A stretch of 64,000 nt of DNA from Rheum nobile. Its lineage: Eukaryota > Streptophyta > Magnoliopsida > Caryophyllales > Polygonaceae. The stretch lies in assembly GCA_027886185.1 (NCBI GenBank), contig WOAB01000093.1, positions 7,316,001 through 7,380,000 of the forward strand, in the 5' to 3' direction. The notes below the pieces were generated by a model. It was not told the DNA's origin. It saw only the letters and a program-made list of their open reading frames with translations, and searched no databases. A program made the position numbers and the translations under genes. Below, piece after piece: positions 11,954 to 23,131 of the stretch (positions are counted from its first letter, which is position 1; each line of letters begins with the position of its first letter).

Positions 11954-12619
11954 TGTTTTGGGGCGAAAAGATCAGACGACCTAAATCGCCTTAGACGGGA
12001 TAACTAGTCGATCGGGTGATAGAAATCAATCCAAACCAAGTAGATAATCAACGAGTAAAAAGAAAATATGACATAGCGAGATGATTTTATTAGATATAGT
12101 ATTGATCGAATCGAATGGAGGTACAACTTATCGTAGTAAGACAAGGGATTTTATTGAACTCGACCGGTGACTTCTAGGTTTCGACCGGTGGAAAATAGGC
12201 GTGATTGACTCCTGGTGAGCTAGGCTAGAGCAAGTGTGTCTCCGTTTTCTTTCAGAGCAAGTTCGAGTGAGTGTGTAACGTAATCGTATGAGTGTCCCTT
12301 CTTTATCTTCTCCTCCCCCATATATGGTAAATCCTTCTCCTTTTTACCGTTTATGATTTAATCCTATCGTATCTTCAACGCCGGGAGTGATTGCAGGAAT
12401 TCTGCCATTAATTGCTGCTATTACGGTGGTGTTTGAATGTTGTGGCCGTTGCTCAATCTAAGCATTTAATGCTCTGCGGGATTTTCGCGACCTGTCGGAT
12501 AGTGTTCGACCAGAGAAGCTTCGACGCCTCCTCTGGACTCTCCCCTGTTACTCCGATATGTCTTGGGCCTGGGCCCGTTTTGCTCGATCCATCTTCCAAA
12601 TGGGATGCTAGGCCCAACA
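11954..12619 (-). repeat. Tat-1 5' LTR
   Basis: The 666-bp partner of 2719-3384, next to the primer-binding site, so it is the 5' LTR of this minus-strand element. The 5-bp duplicate AAGAA follows at 12620-12624. Confidence 0.95.
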
Positions 12620-13471
12620 AAGAACATATGTCAATTGCGGCTTCTAGGGTTTGCTAAGCATTTGGTTGAATTTGGTTATTACTGTCTCGCATTTATTTAT
12701 GCTTCTAGAGATTGAATGTAGGTTATTTGTTGTGGTTTAACAGAAGTTGAGACACCATTTTGTCCATTAGAAAAATAAAATATCTAATAAGAGAAAAGAA
12801 ATTACATTCTTGATAGGGAGAAATAATTTTGGTTTCATCACATAGTAGCTTATCTAATAGGATTATGGTGCATTCTTATCAAAACCTGGATTTCTTTGTT
12901 GGTGTGTGTACGTTACTCTTTTGCTTTGTAACAAGTTATAATAAACAAGAGATAAATCATCCTCTGAACCAAGCTTTGTCAAGTTGTATTTCCTTCACTA
13001 GTTAGTTTTTATGGTTTTTAGTAAGCATAGTACACATAAATTAGGCGTATAATAAGCAAGGAATTCAGCATAAACTTACTAGGATTTCTTTGTGATCTTG
13101 ACACTTGTGTTGTCTCTCTAACCTGATCAGTAGCTCTATTTTGCTCGTGGAAACTATTGAATGCTTATGAGTTAATGATAGATGATGTATGACAAACCAT
13201 TCGGGTTATGTTAGTTGGTGTTCTAGAAATGACATGACAAATCAAGTTGTTGTTATATACTTGTGAGCATTATCTGGAGTTGCTGGGCTTTAGCTGTCTT
13301 CTCTTTGTTGAGCAAGTTGATCCTGATCTTATAGAGATCAATTGCGCTAACCTTACATCACATGATGATGAAAATTGCTTTATATAACTAGTTTAGTATT
13401 ATAGATTACTGGATTCATGTATTAACCATCTACTATGTTGTTGTAGTTGTTTTTTCATGAATTAACATTCA
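12620..13471. other. Intergenic stretch, no gene seen
   Basis: This AT-rich DNA flanks Tat-1. The only notable item is a 23-bp match (12638-12660) to 2626-2648 on the other side of the element, i.e. a short tandem duplication at the insertion locus before Tat-1 arrived. No exon, RNA gene or clear repeat was recognised in the rest. Confidence 0.5.
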
Positions 13472-13542
13472 AGCCTATTAGCTCAATGGTAGAGCAACGT
13501 GCCTTAGGTATACGGATGTGAGTTCGAATCCCACATAGGCTA
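13472..13542 (+). tRNA. tRNA-like sequence (probable pseudo-tRNA or SINE head)
   Basis: A 71-nt stretch folds much like a tRNA. The acceptor strands AGCCTAT and ATAGGCT pair fully, the D stem is GCTC/GAGC, and the T arm GTGAG-TTCGAAT-CCCAC has one A-C mismatch. The anticodon stem is poor: with CGTGC/ATACG four of five pairs form and the loop CTTAGGT would give anticodon UAG, but a tRNA-Leu would need a long variable arm, which is absent. A and B box motifs are intact. A decayed partial repeat of the 3' half lies at about 13590-13625. A working tRNA is doubtful; a pseudogene or SINE head is more likely. Confidence 0.45.
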
Positions 13543-13948
13543 ATCTATATTTCAACACTATTATGATCATTGTTAAATTGGATTAGTGAAGGTTTATGTA
13601 CACGGAGGTGGGTTCAAAACCTGAAGTATAAGCCTTATACCAGCTTTGAAGAAGAAACAATCAAAATTTGGGAAAAAAATATCAATGCACATGATACCCT
13701 TCACAAGATTAAAATAAGGATAATTTTATAATTTTTATCTAAAATTAAATCGAGATAAGTATGTCGAACACATCTTAAGGCTTCAGTCTCAATAAGCCTC
13801 AATCATATCAAATATCCTCTTACTCTCAAATCTCTTTCAATAACTCAGTCAATCACATTTATTAATTTTTCTTCTTTTTCCATCCTCATTTTCCACTCCA
13901 AATACTCACTTTCAACATACTCACTTTCAAACATAGGGTTAGTATATA
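13543..13948. other. AT-rich stretch before the ZIP4-like fragment
   Basis: It holds the partial tRNA-like copy noted above (about 13590-13625) and a CT-rich run (13790-13930). No coding signal was seen. Confidence 0.4.
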
Positions 13949-15980
13949 GTGAAACTCGTGAGATCCGGCAAGCTGCGGCTGATCTTCTCTCGATCGCCGC
14001 CGACGTGTCCGGAGTTCCATCACCAGAATTGAAGGCCGCTTCGTTCTACTGCAAAACTGGTCTGTCGTGGCACGACCTAGGGAAACTTGATTTAGCCAGC
14101 GATTGCTTCGAGAAAGCCACGAATCTGACTTGGAAGATCGAAATTGTTGTTTGATCTGAACATTGCTAGGTCACGTACGGCCTGGAAGGCTTTGGATCGA
14201 AGCCTAGCGATAACGCTGCTCAACCGTTGAAAGAAATTCCTGTTTGAATCAGCGGAGAAGTACAAAGCGCTAGCAAATCAGTTGTTGGTTTTCGGAAAGG
14301 CATTGCTGACTAAAGATGAGGCTTTAGAGAAGAACATGCCTCTGAAACTCATGAACGAGGCCTTAGAACTTGGCGAGAAAGGCTTGAGACTTGTTAAGTT
14401 TAGGGATAAAACACCGCGTTTCATTGCGGCTGTCCATCTACAACGAGAAGAGTTTGAGAGCGTCATCAAATGTGTACGAGTCCTGAGAGATAATAGTGGT
14501 GGTAGCTATTCTGATCCCCATCCGAGTTTGAGTGTGTTGGCAATGAAGGGCTGGTTAGGGTTAGGTTAGGGATACATGGAGAGGTAGAGAAGGAGCTGAG
14601 GGGCATGGTTGTAAATAAGGGGGTTCCGGAGGGCTATTTCAAGACACTGGGAATGGCGGGTGGGGATACTGTAAAGAGTGTGTTGCTAGGGAGGTGCCAG
14701 GTCAGTCCTAGTGCTGCGTTTCGAGTGGTTTATAAGGTGGTTGGTGGTTGTGATAGTGGTGGTGGTGGCAGTGCTGGACAAGTGCCTCAGGCTTCAGATG
14801 ATAGAGTGGTGGTGCTGTTTTCTGGGGATAGAGCTGAAAAGGTTTGGAACTGGTCAGTTTTTTTCCTTCCCTTTGATCAAGTCCGTAGTACTATCAGTAG
14901 GTTTTATCAAAGAAACATTATGCTTCTTGTGCTGATTTTAATGTAAGCTGCAATGACCATTTCACTTGTTCCTCCTTCATTTGACAATGGACTAGTTCAA
15001 AGAATCTAGGATTTAGAGACTTCATGTATGTGCACACTACTTCACTATTTCACCATTCTTTTGTTTAGGTGAATTGTGTACAGATTCGTCTGAGAATTAT
15101 TTGGCCATGACTTCAAATAGGCTGTTTTGGAATTGAAGATTTTGCTATCAGCTCATCTTCTGTGTATTTATCATGGATATTATAGGCACTGAATTATAGT
15201 CTAGTGGGATTCCGGAATTTAAAAGTTGCTAGAAATTCGAATACATTCTGCACCTTCGAGGCCACTGATGGGGAAATGGTGCCATTTACTTAAGTTGGCT
15301 CGGAATCCAGACATTCAGACATGATGAGACTTTAGGAATAAACTGCCTTGATGTTAGTGGTTATTTAGAGAGTCAGTGGGGACTAACTCTATGGATGTAG
15401 TATCTACTGGCGACTATGGATTTAATATTACAAGTCATAATCATTTATGTTACTAGATTTGGATCAAATTGGTTAATGTTCTGTGAACACACAAAGTGTA
15501 TGCAACAATGCCTTAGATCTGTGACAGGGAGAACCGGAGAAAGTAAAGAAGAACTCCGTTTTTTAAGGGAATGCTGATTGCTTTTATAATAGAAATTATT
15601 AGTCAACTTCCTGAACTTATTTGAATTTCTTGCTCCCAATTTCAGTCTCCTGATCATGCTCTCTTTCATGACAGCGTATCAAGTCATTTCCGGTTACAAG
15701 ATTACAGGATTAGTAGTGCAGAGTTATATGAGAAATCACTGCTCTATCTACCTCGTGGCATAGAGGATACAACTCTTCGTGCCAAGGGATTTAGAGTTCT
15801 TTGCCTATGCCATTTGGGTATCAATATGAGTATTTTGACGAGGCTGAACTGGTATGAAATATATGTCCACAAGCTATACAGATGCAGTATTTTCTATGTG
15901 CGATCTAAGATAAAATATCCACTTCCTCATGCTATTTTTTTTTGCAGCTTGAACCGAACATAGTCTGTTCTTTCCTTAAG
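13949..15980 (+). pseudogene. ZIP4: ZIP4/SPO22-like meiotic TPR gene fragment
   Basis: ZIP4/SPO22 is a TPR scaffold protein for class I meiotic crossovers. The first part reads LLSIAADVSGVPSPELKAAS, then LASDCFEKATNL, LKLMNEALELGEKGLRLVKF, TPRFIAAVHLQREEFESVIK and GVPEG, in the order expected for the N-terminal half. Stops and frameshifts occur after about 14150 and again at 14567-14600. A probable intron (14853-15645) leads to a second exon (15646-15851) with SSAELYEKSLLYLPRGIEDT and LRAKGFRVLCLCHLG. A third exon (15948-15980) reads LEPNIVCSFLK and ends at a GTACAG donor. No further exon follows. Kept introns mean DNA-level duplication, not retroposition. Assignment rests on remembered family motifs and needs a search. 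Confidence 0.7.
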
Positions 15981-16336
15981 GTACAGTTTCTTCTCTCCCT
16001 CTTACTCATTTTTACTGGTACACTTGAACTCGGTAATATACAAGCGGATAGAAGCATCTAGAAGCAGATGTTTGCATATATACATTGTAAAAAGGAGGGA
16101 AAACCTGATGCCTTATTAATGTCAGACCACCAGAATTTTATTGATAGTTTTTTGCAGCTGAAAATCCCAACTACCACAACAACTACCTACAAATTAGAAG
16201 TTTGGCCACCCAAGTTTAACCAATTCATTTTGTATCTTCCTAGTCAACGGTCCTATAAATTAAACACCCATTTCTTGCAATTTTTAACAACATACAAAAA
16301 TTCTCAACAAACTCCCAACAGATTCTTCATTCCCAA
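15981..16336 (+). promoter_or_regulatory. Upstream region and TATA box of the lipid-transfer protein gene
   Basis: TATAAAT lies at 16254-16260, about 77 bp before the ATG, and CCAAT at 16220-16224. This spacing fits a plant core promoter with a short 5' UTR. Positions 15981-16200 show no feature beyond the end of the ZIP4-like fragment. Confidence 0.55.
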
Positions 16337-17116
16337 ATGGCTCTCCACTTGTTTAAGCTATGCCTAATGTTTTGTGTTATGGGCCTGATTTCTTCAGGAG
16401 CCAGAGCTCAATCAAGCAGCAGCATAAGCAGCTGTGCTAGCACAGCAATGAGTTTGTCCCCATGCTTCAACAACAATACCCGAAGCTCGACAAGACCAAC
16501 AACCGCTTGCTGCTCAGCATTGACTAATCTTGTTCAGGCCAGCCCGGATTGCCTTTGCTCGGTTTTCAGCAATGGAGCGGGCGCTGCCTTGGGTATGGTG
16601 ATTCCCCTCGCCCTCCCCAAAGCCTGCAACATACAGTCTTCAGCCCTTAGCCAATGCAGTGGTCAGTATTTCCACCACCTTATCTTCAACTTTTAAAACT
16701 AGATTATAAACTCAATTCAGCTTTATTATATATTGTATTTTGTGTTGAAAACTCAAAATTACGTTCCTTCTGGAAGCAGCAGGTGCACCCGCACCGTCAA
16801 CTGTTACGCCTTCAGCCGCTACACCTTCATCCACGCCTCTTGCAGATTCTCCTACAGGCGAACAAGAGCCCGAAGCACCATCATCTGACATTCCAACAGG
16901 TATGGAGATTGTGTAATAAATCTTGGTTTAGGCAAGAATTGAAAACAGTAAAGTAGCATAACATTGTGTATAATGGTTGTGGATGCAGATTCAGGATCAA
17001 AGACACTTCCGGCTTTTCAAGGGTTTTCGGATGCTAGCATCACTAAATCTTCTCTCCATGTGGTGGTGTTTGTGGTTTCCCTCATATCGTGGACTTCAGC
17101 TGCAGCTATATTCTGA
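16337..17116 (+). CDS. GPI-anchored non-specific lipid-transfer protein (three exons)
   Basis: Exons 16337-16661, 16780-16899 and 16989-17116 join to a 190-residue protein; the second acceptor could also be 3 bp further on. Residues 1-25 are a signal peptide ending GARA. The eight-cysteine fold follows with Cys at 33, 43, 58, 59, 72, 74, 97 and 107 (C, C, CC, CxC, C, C), which is diagnostic. Exon 2 encodes a Pro/Ser/Thr-rich linker, and exon 3 ends in a hydrophobic tail (LHVVVFVVSLISW) typical of a GPI-attachment signal. Such proteins sit on the outer plasma membrane and carry lipids for cuticle or wall. It looks intact and is the only such host gene in the window. Introns are small with GTCAGT and GTATGG donors. 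Confidence 0.88.
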
Positions 17117-17719
17117 TCTGTTTCTTGTAATGTGTGTTCTTGAATATACTTTTTGGTTGATTGTATGATAAAAGTCAGATTCTTTTTGTTTTATTTGGCT
17201 GGATGATGATTGTATTCATGTATTTTTGTTGAATCTTAATAAGGAGTTATTTGTTCTTTGGTAACTTGCATTATTTGCTCAACAACTCAGATTATGCACA
17301 TTAACCAGGAAAAGGGATTGGATCAACTTCTAACACCAGATCAAATAACATCATAAAGATGCATGAAACAGAAATCTATACAATCTTCCAATTACTTGAT
17401 TTATTGAATTTAAGGGAAAGATTGTTTCTACCACACAGCAACTCAGCAAGCAACTTATATAGCTAAGATGTGACAAGAAATGGAAAGATATAATTGCACA
17501 TTTTCTGGAAAGATGAGGAAAAAAAAAGGGTTACTAAATCCAGGTTTTTTATATGACCAATCATATATATGGTAATTTGTAGATCACATGCTACCAGCAA
17601 GCTTTGATCACTTGCAAGTTGCAACAATAGTAAGAAATAGGAAGCAGAAGTTCAAATATTCCTAAAAATGTCACGATTTTTTTTTGATTTCCATCATAAC
17701 ATTGTTTCATAACTGATTA
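17117..17719. other. 3' flank of the lipid-transfer protein gene
   Basis: An AATAAG motif at 17238-17243 is a possible poly(A) signal. The rest is AT-rich and holds no recognisable gene. It ends with the GATTA target duplication (17715-17719) of the copia element. Confidence 0.45.
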
Positions 17720-18563
17720 TGTTGGGTTTTAGATGCTTTAAGCGGAATTTCAGAAAACAGTTTTCTAACATCTAACTTAGGATCTCATGCATAAACTTGA
17801 TACGAATCATATATAAAAGAGTAATATACCTTTTGATGCAAAACTTGTTTTCGAGATTATCCTGGAGAATAGAGCCTCAAGTGTGACTCCTCTACTTAGT
17901 CCACACGAACACGGTACTAGATCATCTTGCCTTCGTCTGCTAGAACGAACGAACGAGAAACGAACAAAGCTTCAACCAACTTTGGAGGTTCGGCCGTGAT
18001 CGATAATTATGTGACTTCGGTTGTCCTATGTCACAAAACCACACTAAATTGTCTTTTGCATATCTACAATCTCACGTAAAGGAATTCTATTCCTTTTTAT
18101 ATTTTTGGAAGGAAGATATATATAATAATAATATATGTTATCTTATCTTATATCATATATATCTTATAAGATAAATCTCTTTTTAACTAGAAAGATATAT
18201 TTATGGTTGATACAATATCTTATATTTTCTAAAGATATATTTCCTTATATCATCAAATAAATAGATAACTCTTTATTATTACTTGATAAATAATCTACTC
18301 TTCCAATATTACATATGGCCGAAATTCCCTTGTCCCACCATGGGTCTCAGGTTGCTTTGATCTAGCCCAATTACTCTATTGTGTGTGACCTTATAGGACC
18401 CGGATGTAATAGTAATGGGCCAAATCTAATTTGTCTCATAAGTCATAGTTGGCTTCTAGCAAAACACTAAGACTATCTAAAATATCCGGATTATTAATCT
18501 TCATTATAATCTTATTCTATCATTAGTAATTGCCATCTTGATTAAATGACACATATTCCTTCA
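17720..18563 (-). repeat. Copia 3' LTR
   Basis: 844 bp, matching 24973-26274 once the 506-bp MITE and a deletion of about 60 bp in that copy are taken into account. An adjacent GGGAGAT purine tract (minus strand, about 18564-18575) is the likely polypurine tract. Confidence 0.9.
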
Positions 18564-19526
18564 ATCTCCCAATTGTCCTTAAACAAGTGTACAATATCAA
18601 TTTCTTTGTCACTTAGTGTCTAATTTGATGATATGATAACATCTTGTGTAATCTATATCATTATTCAAATTGTTTCTCGAACTCCGAGCTTGAACTGTCA
18701 AAACAAATGATTACTATTAATCTATTTGAGCACGGCCATGCACTTTCAGTTCTTACTCTTCAAGTGACCAAGACAATATTTCTATCCATATATATATACA
18801 TATATATAAATAGGAGGACTTCTCCAATCTTGTGTGACTATAGCTCCCACTCAATTTTCAGCAATCTCGATCAATGCATTTAAAGCCGCCTTTTACGCAA
18901 CGGTGTTTGACAATGTCAAAGACTACCAATCACTAAGCAAGAGGTATATCGCACTCATGTCTGATGAATCTACTAATCATAGTTCAACTTAAAATTATAC
19001 AACTCATTTGAAGAATTTTAAGGTAGGCCTGACCAACACATATCCACCATACATGTCCATGTAATTGATTACACACCTCCATGTCCCTATAACCCGTGAA
19101 ACTTGACGCTATCAATCAACTTACATAATAGCCTGTATTGAGTCATTTATGTCCAATTTAATGACTTAGACTACGGACAATTCATAATTCATAATATCAA
19201 TTCACTTAATAGGGTTTCATCCACCATAACTTTTATGATGATCCTATTTGATGATTATAAATTATTAGGACATTTTATTTAATTCTAAACCACAATTCAA
19301 TAATAATGAAACTTTATTTCAAAAACAAACATGATGCAATGTTTCAACAATCATGAAATCAACATCCATAATCTCAAAACAATACAATCTCAAAGTCATT
19401 CTCTAATGTACTTGAGTCCCTTAGCCCTAGTGACTGTCACGCTTGAGCTTAGGTATAGGTTTAGTTAACGGATCTACAATGTTGTCGTCCGTATGTATTT
19501 TGCAAAACTTCACATCTCCTTAATCA

Positions 19527-21001
19527 CTACTCATCATCTCCTCCATACACCAAGAGATCATCTTTAGTGCTTCTTAAGTACTTTAAGATGTTCTTAGCTG
19601 TATTCCAGTGTGCTTCACCTGGAGTCGATTCGTATCTCTCGCACACGCTCAAAGCGAATGCAACATCCGGACGAGTACAAACCATGACATATATGATGGA
19701 TCCTACTACAGATGCATAAGGAATACTACTCATTCTCTCTAGTTCAGCAGGTGTCACCGGGCACTGCTTCTTGCTGAGATGTAAGCCATGCTGCATAGGC
19801 AAGCATCCCTTCTTGGAATTCTTCATATTGAACCTATCAAAAACCTTATCTACATAAGTTCCTTGACTTAGTCCAATAAGTCTCTTAGACCTATCTCTAT
19901 AGATCTTGATGCCTAATATGTACTCGGCCTCTCCTAAGTCCTTCATTGAGAAATACTTCTTAAGCCAGTCCTTAACAGACTCCAGCATATGAATGTCATT
20001 TCCAATAAGTAGTATGTCATCCACATACAAGACTAGGAAGACCACTTTGCTCCCACTAAACTTTTTGTAAACACAAGGTTCTTCTTCACATCTGATGAAG
20101 TCAAACTGTTTGACCACTTCATCAAATCGATGGTTCCAACTCCTTGATGCTTGCTTAAGTCCATAAATGGACTTCTTAAGCTTGCATACTTTCCTAGGAG
20201 TCCGTGAATCCTCAAAACCCTCAAGTTGTGTCATGTACACATCCTCTTCAAAATATCCATTTAGAAAAGCGGTCTTGACATCCATTAGATTTCATAATCA
20301 TAATGAGCTGCAATTGCTAGGAGTATCCGAATGGATCTAATCATGACGACTGGAGAGAAGGTTTCATCATAGTCAGAACCATGAATCTGTTTAAAGCCTT
20401 TTGCAACCAATCTCGCTTTGAAAACTGTTACGTTTCCATCCTTGTTTATTTTGAGTTTGTAAACCCATTTGCACCCTATGGGTACTACCCCATTTGGTAA
20501 ATCTATCACGTCCCATACTTGATTCTCAAACATGGAATCCATTTCAGATTTCATGGAAATACGCCATTTCTCGGAGTCTGGACTCGCCACAACTTGCTTG
20601 TATGTAGTAGGCTCATCGCTTTCTAAAAGCAGGATGTCCAAACTCGCAGTCATTATGAAATCAATGTATCTCTTTGGTTGCGCTTTGGGCCTATCTGATC
20701 TACGTGTGGGCTGAACAACAAGAGGTTTTGCCATAACATTTTATGGACCCTCATTGGAATCAGATTCCGGAGAAACGATAAGAATGGGGTCTTGCGACTC
20801 CACTACCTCCGGTGTATGAGTTCCCTCTCCTTGCGGGATTAGGTCCTCAAATACCGTTGTTTCTGACATAGAGTAATCCATGTCATCTTGTTGCTCAGTT
20901 GGTTGCTCTTCTCGAACTTCTTCGAGATCAACATTTCTCCCACTTGACTTTTTGGAAACAAATTCTTTTTCCATAAAGACACTATCCCTAGAAACAAACA
21001 C
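19527..21001 (-). pseudogene. Copia reverse transcriptase region
   Basis: The open stretch 20734-20285 starts the RT (NQVWDVIDLPNGVVPIGCKW, then LVAKGFKQIHGSDYDETFSP). A stop at 20285-20287 separates it from 20285-19527, which carries MDVKTAFLNGYF, the active-site motif VLYVDDILLIGND and the downstream CTRPDVAFALSVCERY. The upstream linker (21001-20741) is a Ser/Glu-rich segment as usual in copia elements. Only the extreme end of RNase H remains (about 19520-19430: HTDDNIVDPLTKPIPK), so the RNase H core was deleted. Confidence 0.9.
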
Positions 21002-21189
21002 TTTGTGCTCACTGAGATTGTAGAAGTAGTATCCTTTAGTTTCCTTAGGATACCCTACAAAGAAGCACTTATTTGATTTGGGTACAGGCTTATCTGCTAG
21101 TAAATGTTTTACATAAGCTTCACATCCCTAGACCTTTAGAAAAGACAAACTTAGAACTCTTTCAGTCCATAATTCATATGATGTCTTAT

Positions 21190-21997
21190 CTACAGCTTTG
21201 GACGGAGTCCTGTTTAGTGCGAACATTGCGGTTGTGAGAGCATATCCCCAGAAAGATATTGGAAGATCAACAAAACTCATCATAGATCAAACCATGTGCA
21301 ACAAGGTCGTATTCCTCCTTTCAGACACACCATTCAATTGTGGTGTTCCAGGTGAAGTTAGTTGTGAGACGATTCCACAACTTATTAAATGATGATCAAA
21401 TTCTTGACTCAAATATTCACCACCACGATCAGATCGTAGTGCTTTAATTTTCTTGCCAAGTTTGTTTTCAACTTCATTCTGAAACTCTTTGAACTTTTCA
21501 AAAGATTCAGACTTATGCTTCATTAAGTATATGTATACATATCTTCTCAAATCATCAGTAAAGGTTATGAAGTATCTGTAACCACATCTAGTTTTTGTGC
21601 TCATTGGTCCACATACATCCATATGTATTAGGGCCAAAAGCTCAGTTGCCCTTTCACTCACTCCGGTAAAAGGTGACCTTGTCATATTTCTCATTAGGCA
21701 AGATTCACATGTTTCAAATGATTCATAATCAAATGAGGTTAGAAGTCCATCCTTTTGGAGCTTCTTTATGCGATTTAGGCTAATGTGACCTAAACGACAG
21801 TGCCATAGATATGTGGTGCTACAATAATTTGCTTTTTGCTTTTTGGTGTTTATGTTATAGATGATGAATCCTTGATCCACAATATAGAGTCCATTACTCA
21901 GTATGACATCGACATATAAGATGTTATCTTTGAAAATAGAAAAACACTGACCTTTAAGAGTAAAATCATAGCCTTCTAAATCCAAAACAAAAGTCAC
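21190..21997 (-). pseudogene. Copia integrase
   Basis: The HHCC finger is visible (WHCRLGHISLNRIKKL ... CESCLMRN). It is followed by the catalytic core with IHMDVCGPM, FITFTDD and the Glu in QLNGVSERRNTTLL. The open part is 236 codons; stops lie on both sides. It lies upstream of RT, as expected for copia. Confidence 0.9.
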
Positions 21998-22089
21998 AAT
22001 CAGGTTTCTAGTAATAGATGTGACAAAATAACAATTATTAAGCTCTAATACTAAACCAAAAGGTAAAGGTAAACTATAATCTCCAATGG

Positions 22090-23131
22090 CAAGTGTAGCA
22101 ACCCTTGCTCCATTTCCAATGCGTAGGTCTATCTCTCCTTTAGCTAAGCTTCTACTTCTTCTTAGTCCCTATACATTCGAAATAATGTGAGAACCACAGC
22201 CTGAGTCCAATACCCAAGTTGAAGCTTTAGTTGTTAGGACTTCTATAACATCCGTACCTGAATTGGAATTCACAGTTCCACCTGAATTAGAACTCACAGT
22301 TCTATTCTTTTTATCTTCCAGGTATTTTGGGCAGTTTCTCTACCAATGACCCTTGGCATGGAAGTAGAAATAATCATGGTCAACAACTACTTTAGCTTTT
22401 TCAGAAGTCTGCTTGGGTTGTGCAACTTGTTTGCCCTTCCCTTGCACGTTCTTCTTATGCTGTCCAGATGCCCCTTTCTTGAACCCTCTTCCCTTGACCA
22501 TCAAGATCTCTTTCTTGGTGTCAACATAGAGATTTTGCTTAGTTGTTTTGAGCATCCCATGTAGCTCTTCAAGTGTTTTTCCAACTCCATTCATATTGAA
22601 GTTCAGCTTGAATTGAGCAAATCCATCATGCAGAGAGTGAAGTATGATGTCTATAGCCAACTCTTGACTGTAGTGGTGGCCAAGCCTTTCCATGTTCTCA
22701 AAATGTCCAATCATATTGAACACATGAGCACTAACTGGCTTGCCTTTCTCAAGCTTGCAATCAAGAATTGCCTTATGAGTCTCATACCTCTTCATTCTCG
22801 CTTGCTCTTGAAACATAACTTTCAGGTTGCGAATGATGGTGTAGGCGCCCATCCTCTCAAACCTCTTTTGAAGGCTCGATTCCATGGAAGCCAACATAAT
22901 ACAAGTGACAATCACTGACTTATCTTTGATCTGCTTTTCCTCTACTATCTCCTCTGGAGTAGATATAGCAGTCAATGTTGGGATAGGGGTGTCAAGGACA
23001 TTCTCTCTTCCTTCAGACCTGAGAACAATTCTCAGATTTCTTTTCCAATCGAGGAAGTTGTTTCCGTTCAGCTTATTTTTCTCAAGAATCTAACATAAGT
23101 TGATCATGGTTGGGTTATCGTTTCTAGACAT
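22090..23131 (-). pseudogene. Copia gag and protease
   Basis: Gag starts at an ATG at 23129-23131 and meets a TAG after about 13 codons. The open part 22975-22340 has 211 codons with a Lys-rich tail. The zinc knuckle is damaged: the expected first two cysteines are Tyr and Phe-Tyr in YFYFHAKGHW, and a TAG follows. A protease-like motif WVLDSGCGSHI lies near 22200. The Cys-to-Tyr changes fit G-to-A (C-to-T) decay. Confidence 0.8.

Larger units (their letters stand above)
2719..12619 (-). mobile_element. Tat-1: complete Ty3/gypsy Tat-clade LTR retrotransposon (dead)
   Basis: The element has 666-bp LTRs at both ends, TG...CA termini, and a perfect 5-bp target duplication AAGAA (2714-2718 and 12620-12624). 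In minus-strand order it holds a primer-binding site, gag, protease, RT, RNase H, a second archaeal-type RNase H, integrase, and then a multi-exon gene on the opposite strand. The double RNase H plus an extra ORF between pol and the 3' LTR place it in the Tat lineage. By eye the two LTRs differ at about 15 of 666 sites, so the insertion is fairly recent. Many stop codons, mostly C-to-T type, show it is dead. Tat-2 at 53249-62704 is a sister copy in opposite orientation. Confidence 0.95.

Noticed and set aside
14545..14570. Telomere-like GGTTAGGGTTAGGTTAGGG
   Set aside because: Only two to three irregular units, inside the ZIP4-like coding remnant (WLGLG). Plant telomere repeats are TTTAGGG arrays.
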